Shown: positions 34,165 through 45,730, counted from the first letter of the stretch. The stretch is 64,000 nucleotides of DNA from Anomaloglossus baeobatrachus (GCF_048569485.1 NC_134354.1:514671780-514735779); one strand, 5' to 3'. Notes: generated from the letters alone by a model not told the origin. A program made the numbers and translations.

Positions 34165-34390
34165 TATAGCAGATCCTGTAAGAAAAAAAATGGATCCGTT
34201 ACAAATGCAAGAATAACGGATGACTAAATAGCTGTTAATGGATCTGTTCTCCATAGACTCCAATATTAAAAAAACGGATTTGGCAGACATCAGTTATTTA
34301 AAAATGGACAAAAAGTTGTGTTTGCAGAATGTTTTTCCCATCGGATCTCTGCAGGATCCTTTCTAATGGTTGGTCACAGGACATGTGAAC
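34165..34390. repeat. Short interspersed repeat, second copy at 17085-17238
   Basis: Hairpin-rich sequence with 'aatggatccgttacaaatgc' and 'aaaaaaacggatttggcag'; see 17085-17238. Lies 158 bp before the next exon. Confidence 0.5.
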
Positions 34391-34548
34391 TATATATACT
34401 GTATATTAAAAATACAAAGTAAAATGTATGAAAACCCTAAAATATGCATGTTGTATTTTAAAAAATCTTTGACTATTTATCCAGTATAAAAATGTTACAT
34501 TGGATATTCATATTACTAAGTATTTCTATATTGTTTTCATCTTTCTAG

Positions 34549-34733
34549 ATAACTGATGCAACGGGTGATGGCATTTTCAGTACCTTTTCCTCAATCCAAA
34601 CTGTTAATATCAGTGGAATAATAAAGTCAAAAGATCCAATAATAGGAGTCATCACCAGGAGCCCAGAACTTAAGTATTTGTATTCCTGCAGTTATCCACT
34701 GGAATACCTTATAAATAACACACGCCTGGATGT
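34549..34733 (+). CDS. ZPLD1-like gene, ZP-N to ZP-C linking exon
   Basis: Acceptor 'catctttctag' ends at 34548 and the strong donor GTAAGT starts at 34734. It starts in phase 0 with ITDATGDGIFSTFSS and passes VNISGIIKSKDP. It ends with YLYSCSYPLEYLINNTRLD plus two bases of a Val codon. The SCSYPLEYLINNT motif is almost the same as in ZPLD1 and holds a ZP-C cysteine and a glycosylation signal (NNT). This is the most diagnostic exon for the ZPLD1 assignment. Confidence 0.93.
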
Positions 34734-34879
34734 GTAAGTGGCAAAGAATACCAACAAGGATTGTTTTACTGTATTTCCAGCATTACATGTAAATGATTAC
34801 GTTTAATATTTTAGTTTATATACCTCCAATAGGGATTTTCATCCAACATTATTACTCTGACAATCTGCCTAGGTATATG

Positions 34880-35372
34880 TTTAACCCCTTACCACAAATG
34901 GACGTAACTGTACTCTGATTTTTTTAGCCACTAACAATACAGAAACAATACAAATTTGGTATCACTCAAAAATACAAAATATCCTGCAAAAATAAAGACT
35001 TTGTATAGCTAGGGTGATGGAAAATAAAAAAAAAATTAAAGTTCTTGGAAGAAGGTGAACTCGCCATTCATTTCTCCCACCAGTGCTCATGTGACCTCAT
35101 CACGAGGCGCCAATGGGTTGTCATGACAGCCATGGGTCAGTTAATTACCCCTGTGTCTGATATGATTCTCTTCCTTTAAATGCTGACTAAAAGCCAGCAT
35201 TCATAGTAGATTGTGATTTTTACTGATGCACTGCTCTGTGCAGCACAAGAGACCGGATGATTGTACACTAAGGGGACTAGCAATTACAAAAAAAATTGGG
35301 GAGAAAATATGAAAAAGACCCCCCACAAAAGTTCAAATCACACCACCTTTGTTTCATTGAAAATACAACAAC

Positions 35373-35403
<31 letters not shown>

Positions 35404-35610
35404 GTAATAATTAATACACATTTTTGGTATTGCTGCATTCAAAAATGTCTGATCTATCAAAATATAAATTATATTAATCCAATCAGTAAACAGCTAAATG
35501 AAAAAAAAAATCAAAATGCCAGAAATAATTTTTTGGGGCCACAGCAATATTGCAATAAAATAAAATAAGTGGTGATCAAAACATTATATCTACCCAAAAA
35601 TGGTGTATAT
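34880..35610. repeat. Old, diverged copy of TTAA element B with an (ATA)n run
   Basis: Shares ordered phrases with 52342-53619: 'tggtattgctgcattcaaaa', 'tgatctatcaaaatataaa', 'atcagtaaacagct' and 'gtgatcaaaac'. It is heavily diverged. A TAA/ATA microsatellite at about 35376-35412 has grown within it. The 90-codon frame here is not a gene. Confidence 0.65.
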
Positions 35611-36125
35611 TGTGACATTAAAATTATCCTTTACTAGAAATACATAACTTTGCTCAAGCCCTGAAGGAAGTATCATACCATTATCCATCTTCATCCCAAT
35701 TTTAAGATAGGCACTATATATTCCATAGGCATCTGCTTAACCCTAGAACGCATACCTGGGGCCTTGCAGGCCTGCTAGCCCAGGTATGTGAAAGTGTAGA
35801 TTTCTATGGTTGCGTATTCTAGGGTTAATGTAAATTCCCAGGTTGTTGAAGAGTCAGGTGGATTTGTGGATTAGTTTTTATGACACCTTCAAAGGCTGTT
35901 TGGAACTTTATTGTGAGTGATGCAATAGAAAAAAAACTGACTCTTTTTCTTTTTTTTTCGCTGCAAATTTTCCTACGTGGTGAAATTACATGTTTTGCTG
36001 CTACATGGTTGAGCTGTTATTACTTTTGGCCACTTTCCCTTTACAATAATAGTTTATACAATTACCCAAAGCAGATCTAGCAGATCAAAAATCATACAAA
36101 CTATCTAGCAGTAAATGTCACTTTA
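35611..36125. other. No recognised gene; one short palindrome
   Basis: Contains 'aaccctagaacgcatacctg' at about 35741 and its near inverse 'gcgtattctagggtt' at about 35812, a small MITE-like hairpin. Otherwise AT-rich intron sequence. Confidence 0.45.
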
Positions 36126-36253
36126 TGATTATTGATGTTATTATTATATATTTTTTGAGCACTATTGATTCCACAGTGTTGTATATATGCAAAGGAGTTT
36201 ACATACAAAATATGAATATAAGATTAAATCTAACCCTCGTGCTCTTATAGTCT
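36126..36253 (-). mobile_element. L2-type LINE 3' fragment, left of an insertion
   Basis: Matches the 3' end of the LINE at 54700: 'tattattatat' run, 'tgattccacagtg' for 'tttattccatggcg', 'tacatacaa' and 'taaccctcgtgctcttatag' for 'gcccgcgagggctcacag'. It continues at 41986-42310 after a 5.7 kb insertion. Confidence 0.7.
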
Positions 36254-36592
36254 ACTAGAAGGTGGCCCGATTCTAACGCATCGGGTCTTCTAGCATTTAT
36301 TGTGTAGTTAATGTATGATTTTTGTTATATATATAGATGTTGTTGTGTGTAGTTGCCAAGTGTTTGTGTAGGGCGCTGTAAATGTTCTGGGTGTTGTTTG
36401 GGTGTGGCGGTGTGTGAGAGCGGTGTTGTTTGTGTGTTGTATTGTGTGTGTTGCGTTGTTTGGGGAGCACTGTGTGTCTGCAGCGTTGTGTGTGTGTGCG
36501 GTGCTCTATGTGTTGCGTGGTTTGTGTGGGTGTGTGTGTGTTTTGGGGTGAGGTATGTTTTGTGCAGTGTGTGTGTGTGTGTGTGTGTTGGA

Positions 36593-39500
36593 GGAGTAGT
36601 CCTGGGGAGAGAGGAGTATAATAGTAAGAGTAGTCCTGGAGAGAGAAGAGTATAATAGGAGGAGTAGTCCTGGGGGGAGAGGAGTATAATAGGAAGAGTA
36701 GTCCTGGGGGGAGAGCAGGATAATAGGGGGAGAGCAGGATAATAGGAGGTGTAGTCCTGGGGAGAGAGGAGGATAATAATATAATAAAAGGAGTAGTCCT
36801 GGGGAGAGAGTAGGATAATAGGAGGAGTAATCCTGGGGGGAGAGGAGGATAATAGGAGGAGTAGTCCTGGGGGAGAGGAGTATAATAATATAATAAAAGG
36901 AGTAGTCCTGGGGAGAGAGTAGGATAATAGGAGGAGTAATCCTGGGGGGAGAGGAGGATAATAGGAGGAGTAGTCCTGGGGGGAGAGGAATATAATAGGA
37001 GGAGTAGTCCTGGGGAGAGAGGAGGATAATAGGAGGAGTAGTCCTGGGGAGAGAGGAGGATAATAGGAGGAGTAGTCCTGGGGGAGAGGAGTGTAATAGG
37101 AGGAGTAGTCCTAGAGGTGAGGAGTATAATAGGAGGCGTAGTCCTGGGGGGAGAGGAGGATAATAGGAGGAGTAGTCCTGTAGGTGAGGAATATAATAGG
37201 AGGCATAGTCCTGGGGGGAGAGGAGTATAATAGGAGGAATAGTCCTGGGGGGAGAGGAGAATAATAGGAGGAGTAGTCCTGGGGGGAGAGGATAATAATA
37301 GGAGGAGTAGTCCTTAAGGGAGAGGAGGATAATAGGAGGGGTACTCCTGTAGGTGAGGAATATAATAGGAGGAGTAGTCCTGGGGAGAGAGGAGGATAAT
37401 AGGAGGAGTAGTCCTGGGGGGAGAGGAGTGTAATAGGAGGAGTAGTCCTGGAGGTGAGGAGTATAATAGGAGGCGTAGTCCTGGGGGGAGAGGAGGATAA
37501 TAGGAGGAGTAGTCCTGGGGGGAGAGGAGTATAATAGGAGTAGTAGTCCTGTAGGTGAGGAATATAATAGGAGGAGTAGTCCTGGGGAGAGAGGAGGATA
37601 ATAGGAGGAGTAGTCCTGGGGGGAGAGGAGTGTAATAGGAGGAGTAGTCCTGGAGGTGAGGAGTATAATAGGAGGCGTAGTCCTGGGGGGAGAGGAGTAT
37701 AATAGGAGGAATAGTCCTGGGGGGAGAGGAGAATAATAGCAGCAGTAGTCCTGGGGGGAGAGGAGAATAATAGGAGGAGTAGTCCTTAAGGGAGAGGAGG
37801 ATAATAGGAGTTGTAGTCCTGGAGGGAGAGGAGGATAATAGAAGGAGTAGTCCTGGGGGAAGAGGAGTATAATAGGAGGGGTAGTCCTGGGGGGAGAGGA
37901 GTATAATAGGAGGAGTAGTCCTGGGGGGGTAGGAGTCTAATAGGAGGAGTAGTCCTGGAGGTGAGGAGTATAATAGGAGGCGTAGTCCTGGGGGGAGAGG
38001 AGGATAATAGGAGGAGTAGTCCTGTAGGTGAGGAATATAATAGGAGGCATAGTCCTGGGGGGAGAGGAGTATAATAGGAGGAATAGTCCTGGGGGGAGAG
38101 GAGAATAATAGAAGGAGTAGTCCTGGGGGAAGAGGAGTATAATAGGAGGGGTAGTCCTGTAGGTGAGGAATATAATAGGAGGAGTAGTCCTGGGGAGAGA
38201 GGAGGATAATAGGAGGAGTAGTCCTGGGGGGAGAGGAGTGTAATAGGAGGAGTAGTCCTGGAGGTGAGGAGTATAGTAGGAGGCGTAGTCCTGGGGGGAG
38301 AGGAGTATAATAGGAGGCATAGTCCTGGGGGGATAAAAGTATAATAGGAGGAATAGTCCTGGGGGGAGAGGAGAATAATAGGAGGAGTAGTCCTGGGGGG
38401 AGAGGATAATAATAGGAGGAGTAGTCCTTAAGGGAGAGGAGGATAATAGGAGGGGTAGTCCTGTAGGTGAGGAATATAATAGGAGGAGTAGTCCTGGGGA
38501 GAGAGGAGGATAATAGGAGGAGTAGTCCTGGGGGGAGAGGAGTGTAATAGGAGGAGTAGTCCTGGAGGTGAGGAGTATAATAGGAGGCGTAGTCCTGGGG
38601 GGAGAGGAGGATAATAGGAGGAGTAGTCCTGGGGGGAGAGGAGTATAATAGGAGTAGTAGTCCTGTAGGTGAGGAATATAATAGGAGGAGTAGTCCTGGG
38701 GAGAGAGGAGGATAATAGGAGGAGTAGTCCTGGGGGGAGAGGAGTGTAATAGGAGGAGTAGTCCTGGAGGTGAGGAGTATAATAGGAGGCGTAGTCCTGG
38801 GGGGAGAGGAGTATAATAGGAGGAATAGTCCTGGGGGGACAGGAGAATAATAGCAGCAGTAGTCCTGGGGGGAGAGGAGAATAATAGGAGGAGTAGTCCT
38901 TAAGGGAGAGGAGGATAATAGGAGTTGTAGTCCTGGAGGGAGAGGAGGATAATAGAAGGAGTAGTCCTGGGGGAAGAGGAGTATAATAGGAGGGGTAGTC
39001 CTGGGGGGAGAGGAGGATAATAGGAGGAGTAGTCCTGGGGGAGAGGAGTATAATAATATAATAAAAGGAGTAGTCCTGGGGAGAGAGTAGGATAATAGGA
39101 GTAGTAATCCTGGGGGGAGAGGAGGATAATAGGAGGAGTAGTCCTGGGGGGAGAGGAGTATAATAGGAGTAGTAGTCCTGTAGGTGAGGAATATAATAGG
39201 AGGAGTAGTCCTGGGGAGAGAGGAGGATAATAGGAGGAGTAGTCCTGGGGGAGAGGAGTGTAATAGGAGGAGTAGTCCTGGGGGGAGAGGAGGATAATAG
39301 GAGGAGTAGTCCTGTAGGTGAGGAATATAATAGGAGGCATAGTCCTGGGGGGAGAGGAGTATAATAGGAGGAATAGTCCTGGGGGGAGAGGAGAATAATA
39401 GGAGGAGTAGTCCTGGGGGGAGAGGATAATAATAGGAGGAGTAGTCCTTAAGGGAGAGGAGGATAATAGGAGGGGTAGTCCTGTAGGTGAGGAATATAAT

Positions 39501-40975
39501 AGGAGGAGTAGTCCTGGGGAGAGAGGAGGATAATAGGAGGAGTAGTCCTGGGGGGAGAGGAGTGTAATAGGAGGAGTAGTCCTGGAGGTGAGGAGTATAA
39601 TAGGAGGCGTAGTCCTGGGGGGAGAGGAGTATAATAGGAGGAATAGTCCTGGGGGGAGAGGAGAATAATAGCAGCAGTAGTCCTGGGGGGAGAGGAGAAT
39701 AATAGGAGGAGTAGTCCTTAAGGGAGAGGAGGATAATAGGAGTTGTAGTCCTGGAGGGAGAGGAGGATAATAGAAGGAGTAGTCCTGGGGGGGTAGGAGT
39801 CTAATAGGAGGAGTAGTCCTGGAGGTGAGGAATATAATAGGAGGAGTAGTCCTGGGGAGAGAGGAGGATAATAGGAGGAGTAGTCCTGGGGGAGAGGAGT
39901 GTAATAGGAGGAGTAATCCTAGAGGTGAGGAGTATAATAGGAGGCGTAGTCCTGGGGGGAGAGGAGGATAATAGGAGGAGTAGTCCTGTAGGTGAGGAAT
40001 ATAATAGGAGGCATAGTCCTGGGGGGAGAGGAGTATAATAGGAGGAATAGTCCTGGGGGGACAGGAGAATAATAGAAGGAGTAGTCCTGGGGGAAGAGGA
40101 GTATAATAGGAGGGGTAGTCCTGTAGGTGAGGAATATAATAGGAGGAGTAGTCCTGGGGAGAGAGGAGGATAATAGGAGGAGTAGTCCTGGGGGGAGAGG
40201 AGTGTAATAGGAGGAGTAGTCCTGGAGGTGAGGAGTATAGTAGGAGGCGTAGTCCTGGGGGGAGAGGAGGATAATAGGAGGAGTAGTCCTGGGGGGAGAG
40301 GAGTATAATAGGAGTAGTAGTCCTGTAGGTGAGGAATATAATAGGAGGAGTAGTCCTGGGGAGAGAGGAGGATAATAGGAGGAGTAGTCCTGGGGGGAGA
40401 GGAGTGTAATAGGAGGAGTAGTCCTGGAGGTGAGGAGTATAATAGGAGGAATAGTCCTGGGGGGAGAGGAGAATAATAGGAGGAGTAGTCATGGGGGGAG
40501 AGGAGAATAATAGGAGGAGTAGTCCTTAAGGGAGAGGAGGATAATAGGAGTTGTAGTCCTGGAGGGAGAGGAGGATAATAGAAGGAGTAGTCCTGGGGGA
40601 AGAGGAGTATAATAGGAGGGGTAGTCCTGGGGGGAGAGGAGTATAATAGGAGGAGCAGTCCTGGGGGGGTAGGAGTTTAATAGGAGGAGTAGTCCTGGGG
40701 GGAGGAGTCTAATAGTGGGAGTAGTCCTGGGGGAGAGGAGTATAATAGGAGGAGTAGTCCTTGGGGGAAAGGAGGATAATAGGAGGAGTAGTCCTGGGGG
40801 GAGAGGAGTCTAATAGGAAGGGTAGTCCTGGGGGAAAGGAGTATAATAGTAGGAGTAGTCCTGGGGGAAAGGAGTATAAGAGGTGGAGTAGTCCTGGGGG
40901 GAGGTGTCTAATAGGTGGAGTAGTCCTGGGAGGCAGGTGTCTATTAGGTGGAGTAGTCCTGGGGGAGGTGTATAG
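36593..40975. repeat. 4.4 kb minisatellite, unit about 34-40 bp
   Basis: Units follow the pattern AGGAGGAGTAGTCCTGGGG, then GGAGAGGAGTATAAT, on the order of 115 copies by length. Variants (GTAGGTGAGGAATATAAT, TTAAGGGAGAGGAGGATAAT, GGGGGGGTAGGAGTCTAAT) recur in fixed order, giving longer repeated blocks of several units. The 530-codon frame on the - strand (PPIILLSPQDYSSYY repeats) is a by-product. Confidence 0.95.
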
Positions 40976-41365
40976 GTGCCAAATGTGTGTGGGGGGCGTG
41001 GCCGAGCAGGAAGAGTGTGTGGGGTGTGTGGCCGAGCGGGCAGAGTGTGTGGGGGGCGTGGCCGAGCGCGCAGAGTGGGTGTCTATTAGGTGGAGTTGTC
41101 CTGGGGGGAGGTGTATAGGTGCCCAATGTGTGTGGGGGGAGTGGCCATGTGGGCAGAGTGTGTGGGGGGCGTGGCCGACTAGGCAGAGTGTGTGGGGGGC
41201 GTGGCCGAGCGTGCAGAGTGTGGGGGGCGTGGCCGAGCGGGCAGAGTGTGTGGGGGGCGTGGCCGACTAGGCAGAGTGTGTGGGGGGCGTGGCTGAGCAG
41301 GCAGAGTGTGGGGGCGTGGCCGAGCAGGCAAAGTGTGTGGGGGGGCATGGCCGAGCAGGCAACTA
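40976..41365. repeat. Second minisatellite, GTGTGGGGGGCGTGGCCGAG unit
   Basis: About ten units of roughly 28-42 bp with GTGTGGGGGGCGTGGCCGAG and CGGGCAGA. Strongly G-rich on the + strand. Open frames here are repeat artefacts. Confidence 0.9.
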
Positions 41366-41985
41366 TGCAAAGTGGTTTCCATAGTTACCCGATGTGTATC
41401 ATGGTTACCTGCGTACGCCGGCTCCGGGACACGTGTGCCAGAAGCTGGGGTAAGCTAGTAAGCATGGTACAGATCAGGTAACTATTCAAAGTGACAGTAC
41501 TGGTTCACTTTTTGTTTGTTGGTCTCCTGCTGTGCAGCACGCATTGGCGTGTTTGACAGCGGGAGACCAACGATCTGAATGGGCAGGGAGCCGACATACG
41601 CTGGTAACCATGGTACACAATCGGGTAATTAAGCAAAGGGATTTCCATTGTTACCCAATGTGTACCATGGTTACCAGCGTACGCCGGTAACCCCAGCAAC
41701 GCGAGAGTACGTCTCGGCTGGGCTGCCGGTGTGGGCTCCCGGGGGTACAGCACTCACCTGGGAGTCGGGGCTCCGTGTGGGGTCGGGGAATGCGTGCGGG
41801 GGTCGGGGCCAGGCCAAGCGTCCAATACATGAGGGGACAGGGCCAGGCTGAGCCGAACAGCCAATCCGTGCGGGGGGCGGAGCCAGGCCGAGCCCAGCAG
41901 CCAATGCGACGGTTGTCACTGTAATGACATCATTTTGGAGCAAGACAGACAGACAGACAGAATAAGGCAATTATATATATATAGA

Positions 41986-42310
41986 TATGATAATGGGGAA
42001 AGAGACACTAGGTTACATGAGGGAAGATATTGCAAGATTAGTTAGTAGATATATGGAAAAAAAGATTGTTGATGGCTTTGTAGGTCATTGTTAGTAGTTT
42101 TAACTGGATACTTTGGGGAATTGGAAGCCAATTATAGGATTTGTGGAAGAGTAGTGAGGAGAGAGATAGATTAATTAGGGAGCAGAAATAAGGATGGACT
42201 GGAAGCATGAAGGCCACAGACAAGGTTATTGCAATAGGTAATGTGGGAGATGATGAGGGTATCCACTACCATTTTAGTAGATTCAGGGTTGAGGAAAGGA
42301 TGTATTTTGG
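41986..42310 (-). mobile_element. L2-type LINE 3' fragment, right of the insertion
   Basis: Aligns in order with 54850-55450: 'gttgatggctttgtaggtca' for 'gttgtggatggctttgtatg', then 'ggggaattggaagccaat' and 'gatgatgagggtatccacta'. Decayed; on the - strand it reads like [20 protein letters not shown]. Confidence 0.75.
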
Positions 42311-42324
42311 AAATATTTTATGAA

Positions 42325-42735
42325 AGGGATGGGTGAACATGCTCTGCACTGTGCATTACTCAATAGAGCATCAGGGTGCTAGGGTACTCGCGGAGCTTGA
42401 CTCAGTATCACGGGCGCTCAGATATTTTGTTAGTTAACTGCACAGGCTTGCTTCACCACATGATTTGGCAGGCAGCCCAGGGAGAGCCATTCGCAGTCAC
42501 TGAATGGCTCTCCCACGGATAAAACAACATTCTCGGATGTAGTGTGACAGAAAAAATGACCTCCCTCCACAAATGTTCTGTTTATGACTGGCTGTATGTG
42601 AGCGGAGAACCAAGCAGGCCAATCATTAACTTTCCATAATGGTTGTTACTAGTGTCAAGTTCATCCGAGTATCTTACCAGTTCGAGTTGAGGAGTGAACA
42701 TTCGAGCATTTTAGCTTTTGCCCTCCAGTAAAGAC
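42325..42735 (-). mobile_element. Relative of the neighbouring hAT MITE, opposite orientation
   Basis: Shares phrases with 42760-43185 in both orientations: 'ctcgcggagcttgactc', 'caggccaatcattaactttc' and 'ttcgagcattttagc'. No intact 8-bp duplication was seen, so it is older. Confidence 0.6.
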
Positions 42736-42759
42736 AGTGCCATGTTTAAAGTTACTGAG

Positions 42760-43185
42760 TAGTGATGGGCAAGCACTAAAATGTTCAAATGCTCATTCCT
42801 TTATTCAAGCTGGTCAGACACTTGGGCGAGCTTGACGCGAGTAATGAGCATTATGGAAAGTCATTGATTGGCCTGTTCAGGTCTCCACCCAGATAAAGCA
42901 AGCCATAAACAGTGCATTTCCACTGGGAGGGAGGTCAGGGTTTTTCTTGTCAAATTATGTCAGAGAACATTGTTTTATCCCCCGGGAGAGACATTTAGAG
43001 ACTGTGACACTCTCTCTCTGGAGTGCCTGCTCACATAATGCAGTGAAGCAAGCCTTGTATTGTGGTTGTTGTTTCACAGACAAAATATCAGAGCACCTGA
43101 GATACTTGGCCACGCTCCGCGAATACCCCACTGCCCCCTTCTTGATCAAGTAACGAGCAGTGCCAAGCATGTTTGTCCATCACTA
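42760..43185 (+). mobile_element. hAT-type MITE
   Basis: The ends are TAGTGATGGGCAAGCA and TGTTTGTCCATCACTA. A perfect 8-bp duplication TTACTGAG flanks it (42752-42759 and 43186-43193). It is 426 bp and non-coding. The short open frames inside are not genes. Confidence 0.92.
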
Positions 43186-43193
43186 TTACTGAG

Positions 43194-43591
43194 TTCTTTC
43201 GTTCACGCCACATTATTTATGTATGGAGACTGCATGGCTGTAGACTTGATTTTATGCCAGTGATTGGGGTGAGTAATGCTAAAATATCCAAATTCTTTAA
43301 GTTAGACCAAATAATGTACATTTAGTATTAGAGGCAAACCATTTAAATATATAGGGAATATTGTAATATCTACTTAGACTATATATCCATTATCTGCTCT
43401 TTTTCTAGCCTTATTTGGCTCCTAATATTAGTAGATCATCAAGAGTAGGAAACCCATCTCTGTGAAATCCATAAAACCTATTAGAAGACGTGAGATGGGA
43501 TTGTCTTACAGTATAATTTATCTCAGCTAACATATTCCATTTTCTATTTTATAGTTTTCTAAGTAGCAATGACATCTATTTCTCTTTATAG
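43194..43591. other. End of intron 3: nothing recognised
   Basis: Unique-looking AT-rich sequence up to the next acceptor site. Confidence 0.5.
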
Positions 43592-43664
43592 GGCTGGGAA
43601 TAATATAGCTGTCATTACGAATAATGGAAGCTTCATCAGCACACTCTCTATGCAGCTATATGTA
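43592..43664 (+). CDS. ZPLD1-like gene, short ZP-C exon
   Basis: Acceptor 'tctctttatag' ends at 43591 and donor GTAAGT starts at 43665. One base completes the Val codon, then AGNNIAVITNNGSFISTLSM and QLYV follow. The NNGSFISTLSMQLY core matches ZPLD1 ('NNGTFVSTLNLLLY' as I recall it). It ends in phase 0. NGS is a possible glycosylation site. Confidence 0.92.
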
Positions 43665-43823
43665 GTAAGTATTTTTCCCCTAAAAGTGGTGTGTTGTTTA
43701 CTATACTAGATATCATTAAATGTATATGTTCACTATTAATATATTATTAATGTTTAATCTCAATCAATACATTCATTAATGCTAATAGGGAACAGATCTT
43801 TGAATATATGCTCACAGACTTAA

Positions 43824-44761
43824 AGGGAACCTGTCAGCAGAAATGTCCCCTAAAACCTAACAGATTCCCCCTCTGCAGCTCCTGGGCTGCATTCTATAAA
43901 GGTCCCTGTTATGATTGTGCCCACTTTCTGACCGAAAAAAAGTGTTTATAAAGTTGTACCTTTTTGGCTTCTGATTCTGTAAATCCGTCACGGGGGCGGG
44001 CTGCCTGATGGCCGTTATTCTGCCCCCTGGTCCTGTATGCCGCCCCCATCGCTGATTTCAATACTTATGGACGCCGCCCACTGCTCCAGCCATCCCCGCG
44101 CATGCCCAGTGCCCATCTCTCGGGGATGAGCACTGTGCCCAGCGTCACCGCTGGTGACGTGCACGCAGGGTTAAGATTATGGGCGGTGCTGTGATGTTTA
44201 TTCCTAAGCAACCGCCCATAATCGCGGGACCGCGCTTTCCCCCTCGGCCTGCTTCTTTCTGCGCAAGCGCGCTGCTGCTGACCTCACTTCGCCTCCTTCC
44301 CATCTTGGCCCGAGGCAGGAAATAGATGGGAAGAGCGCGGAGCAGTGACTACACCGAAAGCGCGGTCCCGCGATTATGGGCGGTTGCTTAGGAATAAACA
44401 TCACAGCACCGCCCATAATCTTAATCCTGCGTGCACGTGACGCTGGGCACAGTGCTCATCCCCGAGAGATGGGCACTGGGCATGCGCGGGGATGGCTGGA
44501 GCAGTGGGCGGCGTCCAGAAGTATTGAAATCAGCGATGGGGGCGGCATACAGGACCAGGGGGCAGAATAACGGCCATCAGGCAGCCCGCCCCCGTGACGG
44601 ATTTACAGAATCAGAAGCCAAAAAGGTACAACTTTATAAACACTTTTTTTCGGTCAGAAAGTGGGCACAATCATAACAGGGACCTTTATAGAATGCAGCC
44701 CAGGAGCTGCAGAGGGGGAATCTGTTAGGTTTTAGGGGACATTTCTGCTGACAGGTTCCCT
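43824..44761. mobile_element. 938-bp palindromic TTAA MITE (piggyBac-like)
   Basis: TTAA flanks both sides (43820-43823 and 44762-44765). The ends are AGGGAACCTGTCAGCAG and CTGCTGACAGGTTCCCT. The arms, about 430 bp each, are near-perfect inverses, including 'ggacgccgcccactgctcc' and 'cgcgggaccgcgctttc'. The centre is near 44290. The whole sequence can fold into one long hairpin. It fills most of the 1.4 kb intron 4. Confidence 0.92.
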
Positions 44762-45108
44762 TTAAAGATTTTGCCATTGTTTGTTATTTGATTAACTTAT
44801 TTCTTTGGTGTTATTATATGCACTCAATCATGTTACCACTTTTACTTTAACTGTTGTTCAAACTTATTTGCTTGTTTGTACAGAATAAGAATTCTTAAAT
44901 TCCATAATTCATTACATGTCCTGTTAAAAAATAAATATCCAGTTATCAATGAGTCACTTGAAATGATGCCACTCATAAGTTACATCATCTACTGCAAGCC
45001 ATTGCAAATAAATGGAGCTAAACACATTAATAAACTGTAATGCATCCATATTATAAATGTATATTATGACGGAATAGATTCCAGTTTCATTCATGTATAT
45101 TTTTTCAG

Positions 45109-45206
45109 GATGAAGGGTATGGCAGACCTCTTGTTATTCCTCCAACCGGAATCAAAATAAACACTACGGTCTATGTGGAAGTAAGAGCAACCAACTTAAC
45201 AGAAAA
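45109..45206 (+). CDS. ZPLD1-like gene, ZP-C exon
   Basis: Acceptor 'atttttcag' ends at 45108 and donor GTAAGA starts at 45207. It encodes DEGYGRPLVIPPTGIKINTT and VYVEVRATNLTE plus two bases of Lys. The QLYV-DEGY join and LVIPPTG...VYVEVRATNLT agree with ZPLD1. NTT and NLT are glycosylation signals. Phase 0 in, phase 2 out. Confidence 0.92.
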
Positions 45207-45730
45207 GTAAGAAAAACACTTTTCATAAAATAGTGAATCCTATATATTTTTTTACAAACACTTATTGCTATATGTTAGTACCAAATAATATTTTTTACTA
45301 AACTTCTAAGTGTCAAATAAGAAGAGAAAAACTGATTCATGCTGCCCAAACCTTGTACAGTGTGCAATCTTTCTAAAGACAGGCCAACGGAAGAGAGCTT
45401 ACCCTTGCCCTCATGTCTCAACAACCTAGTCTTAACCATTAGCTAGATAAGGTTGATTGCCACGCTGCCAAGGGAGGAGACGGTCAATAGGTCATCAAAG
45501 TGAATTATTTCAACGTGTTTCAGAGAGATTTTTTCCTGAAGAAAGACAGGGGTTCTGAGTTAGAGGTTGGAGTGGGGGGGGCGTGGCCTGGACGGCAATG
45601 TGAAGAGACGTGTTTGTGGAGCTCTCCTGCAAACTCCCTTGATAAATCCCTGAATACCGCTGTTATCACTGCCTCAGCCGGCTGTCAGGAAGATAAGGTG
45701 GTGAGGACTTATCTGGAGTGAGTCTGGTGG

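Larger units (their letters stand above)
36254..41985. mobile_element. Unclassified 5.7 kb element carrying two minisatellites
   Basis: The left part is 'actagaaggtggcccgattc' and 'taacgcatcgggtcttctag', a short hairpin. The right part ends 'cagacagacagaataaggc' and an (AT)n tail at about 41985. Between them lie a G/T-rich stretch, a 4.4 kb minisatellite, a second minisatellite, and 'ggttaccagcgtacgccgg' hairpins. It cleanly splits an old LINE, which fixes its limits. No protein is encoded. The GACA-rich, AT-repeat tail suggests a SINE- or RTE-like mechanism or a Helitron, but I cannot assign it. Confidence 0.65.

Noticed and set aside
38900-40492. 530-codon open frame on the - strand with PPIILLSPQDYSSYY repeats
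   Set aside because: It is the translation of a minisatellite; frame openness follows from the repeat unit. No start context, domain or splice support.
36593-41365. Possible CRISPR-like array
   Set aside because: Unit-to-unit sequence is continuous without unique spacers, and the context is a vertebrate intron; it is a minisatellite.
40944-41481. Pro/His-rich and Gly/Trp-rich frames
   Set aside because: Translation of the G-rich second minisatellite.
44204-44676. Short frames in GC-rich intron 4
   Set aside because: They lie on the arms of the TTAA palindrome and mirror each other.
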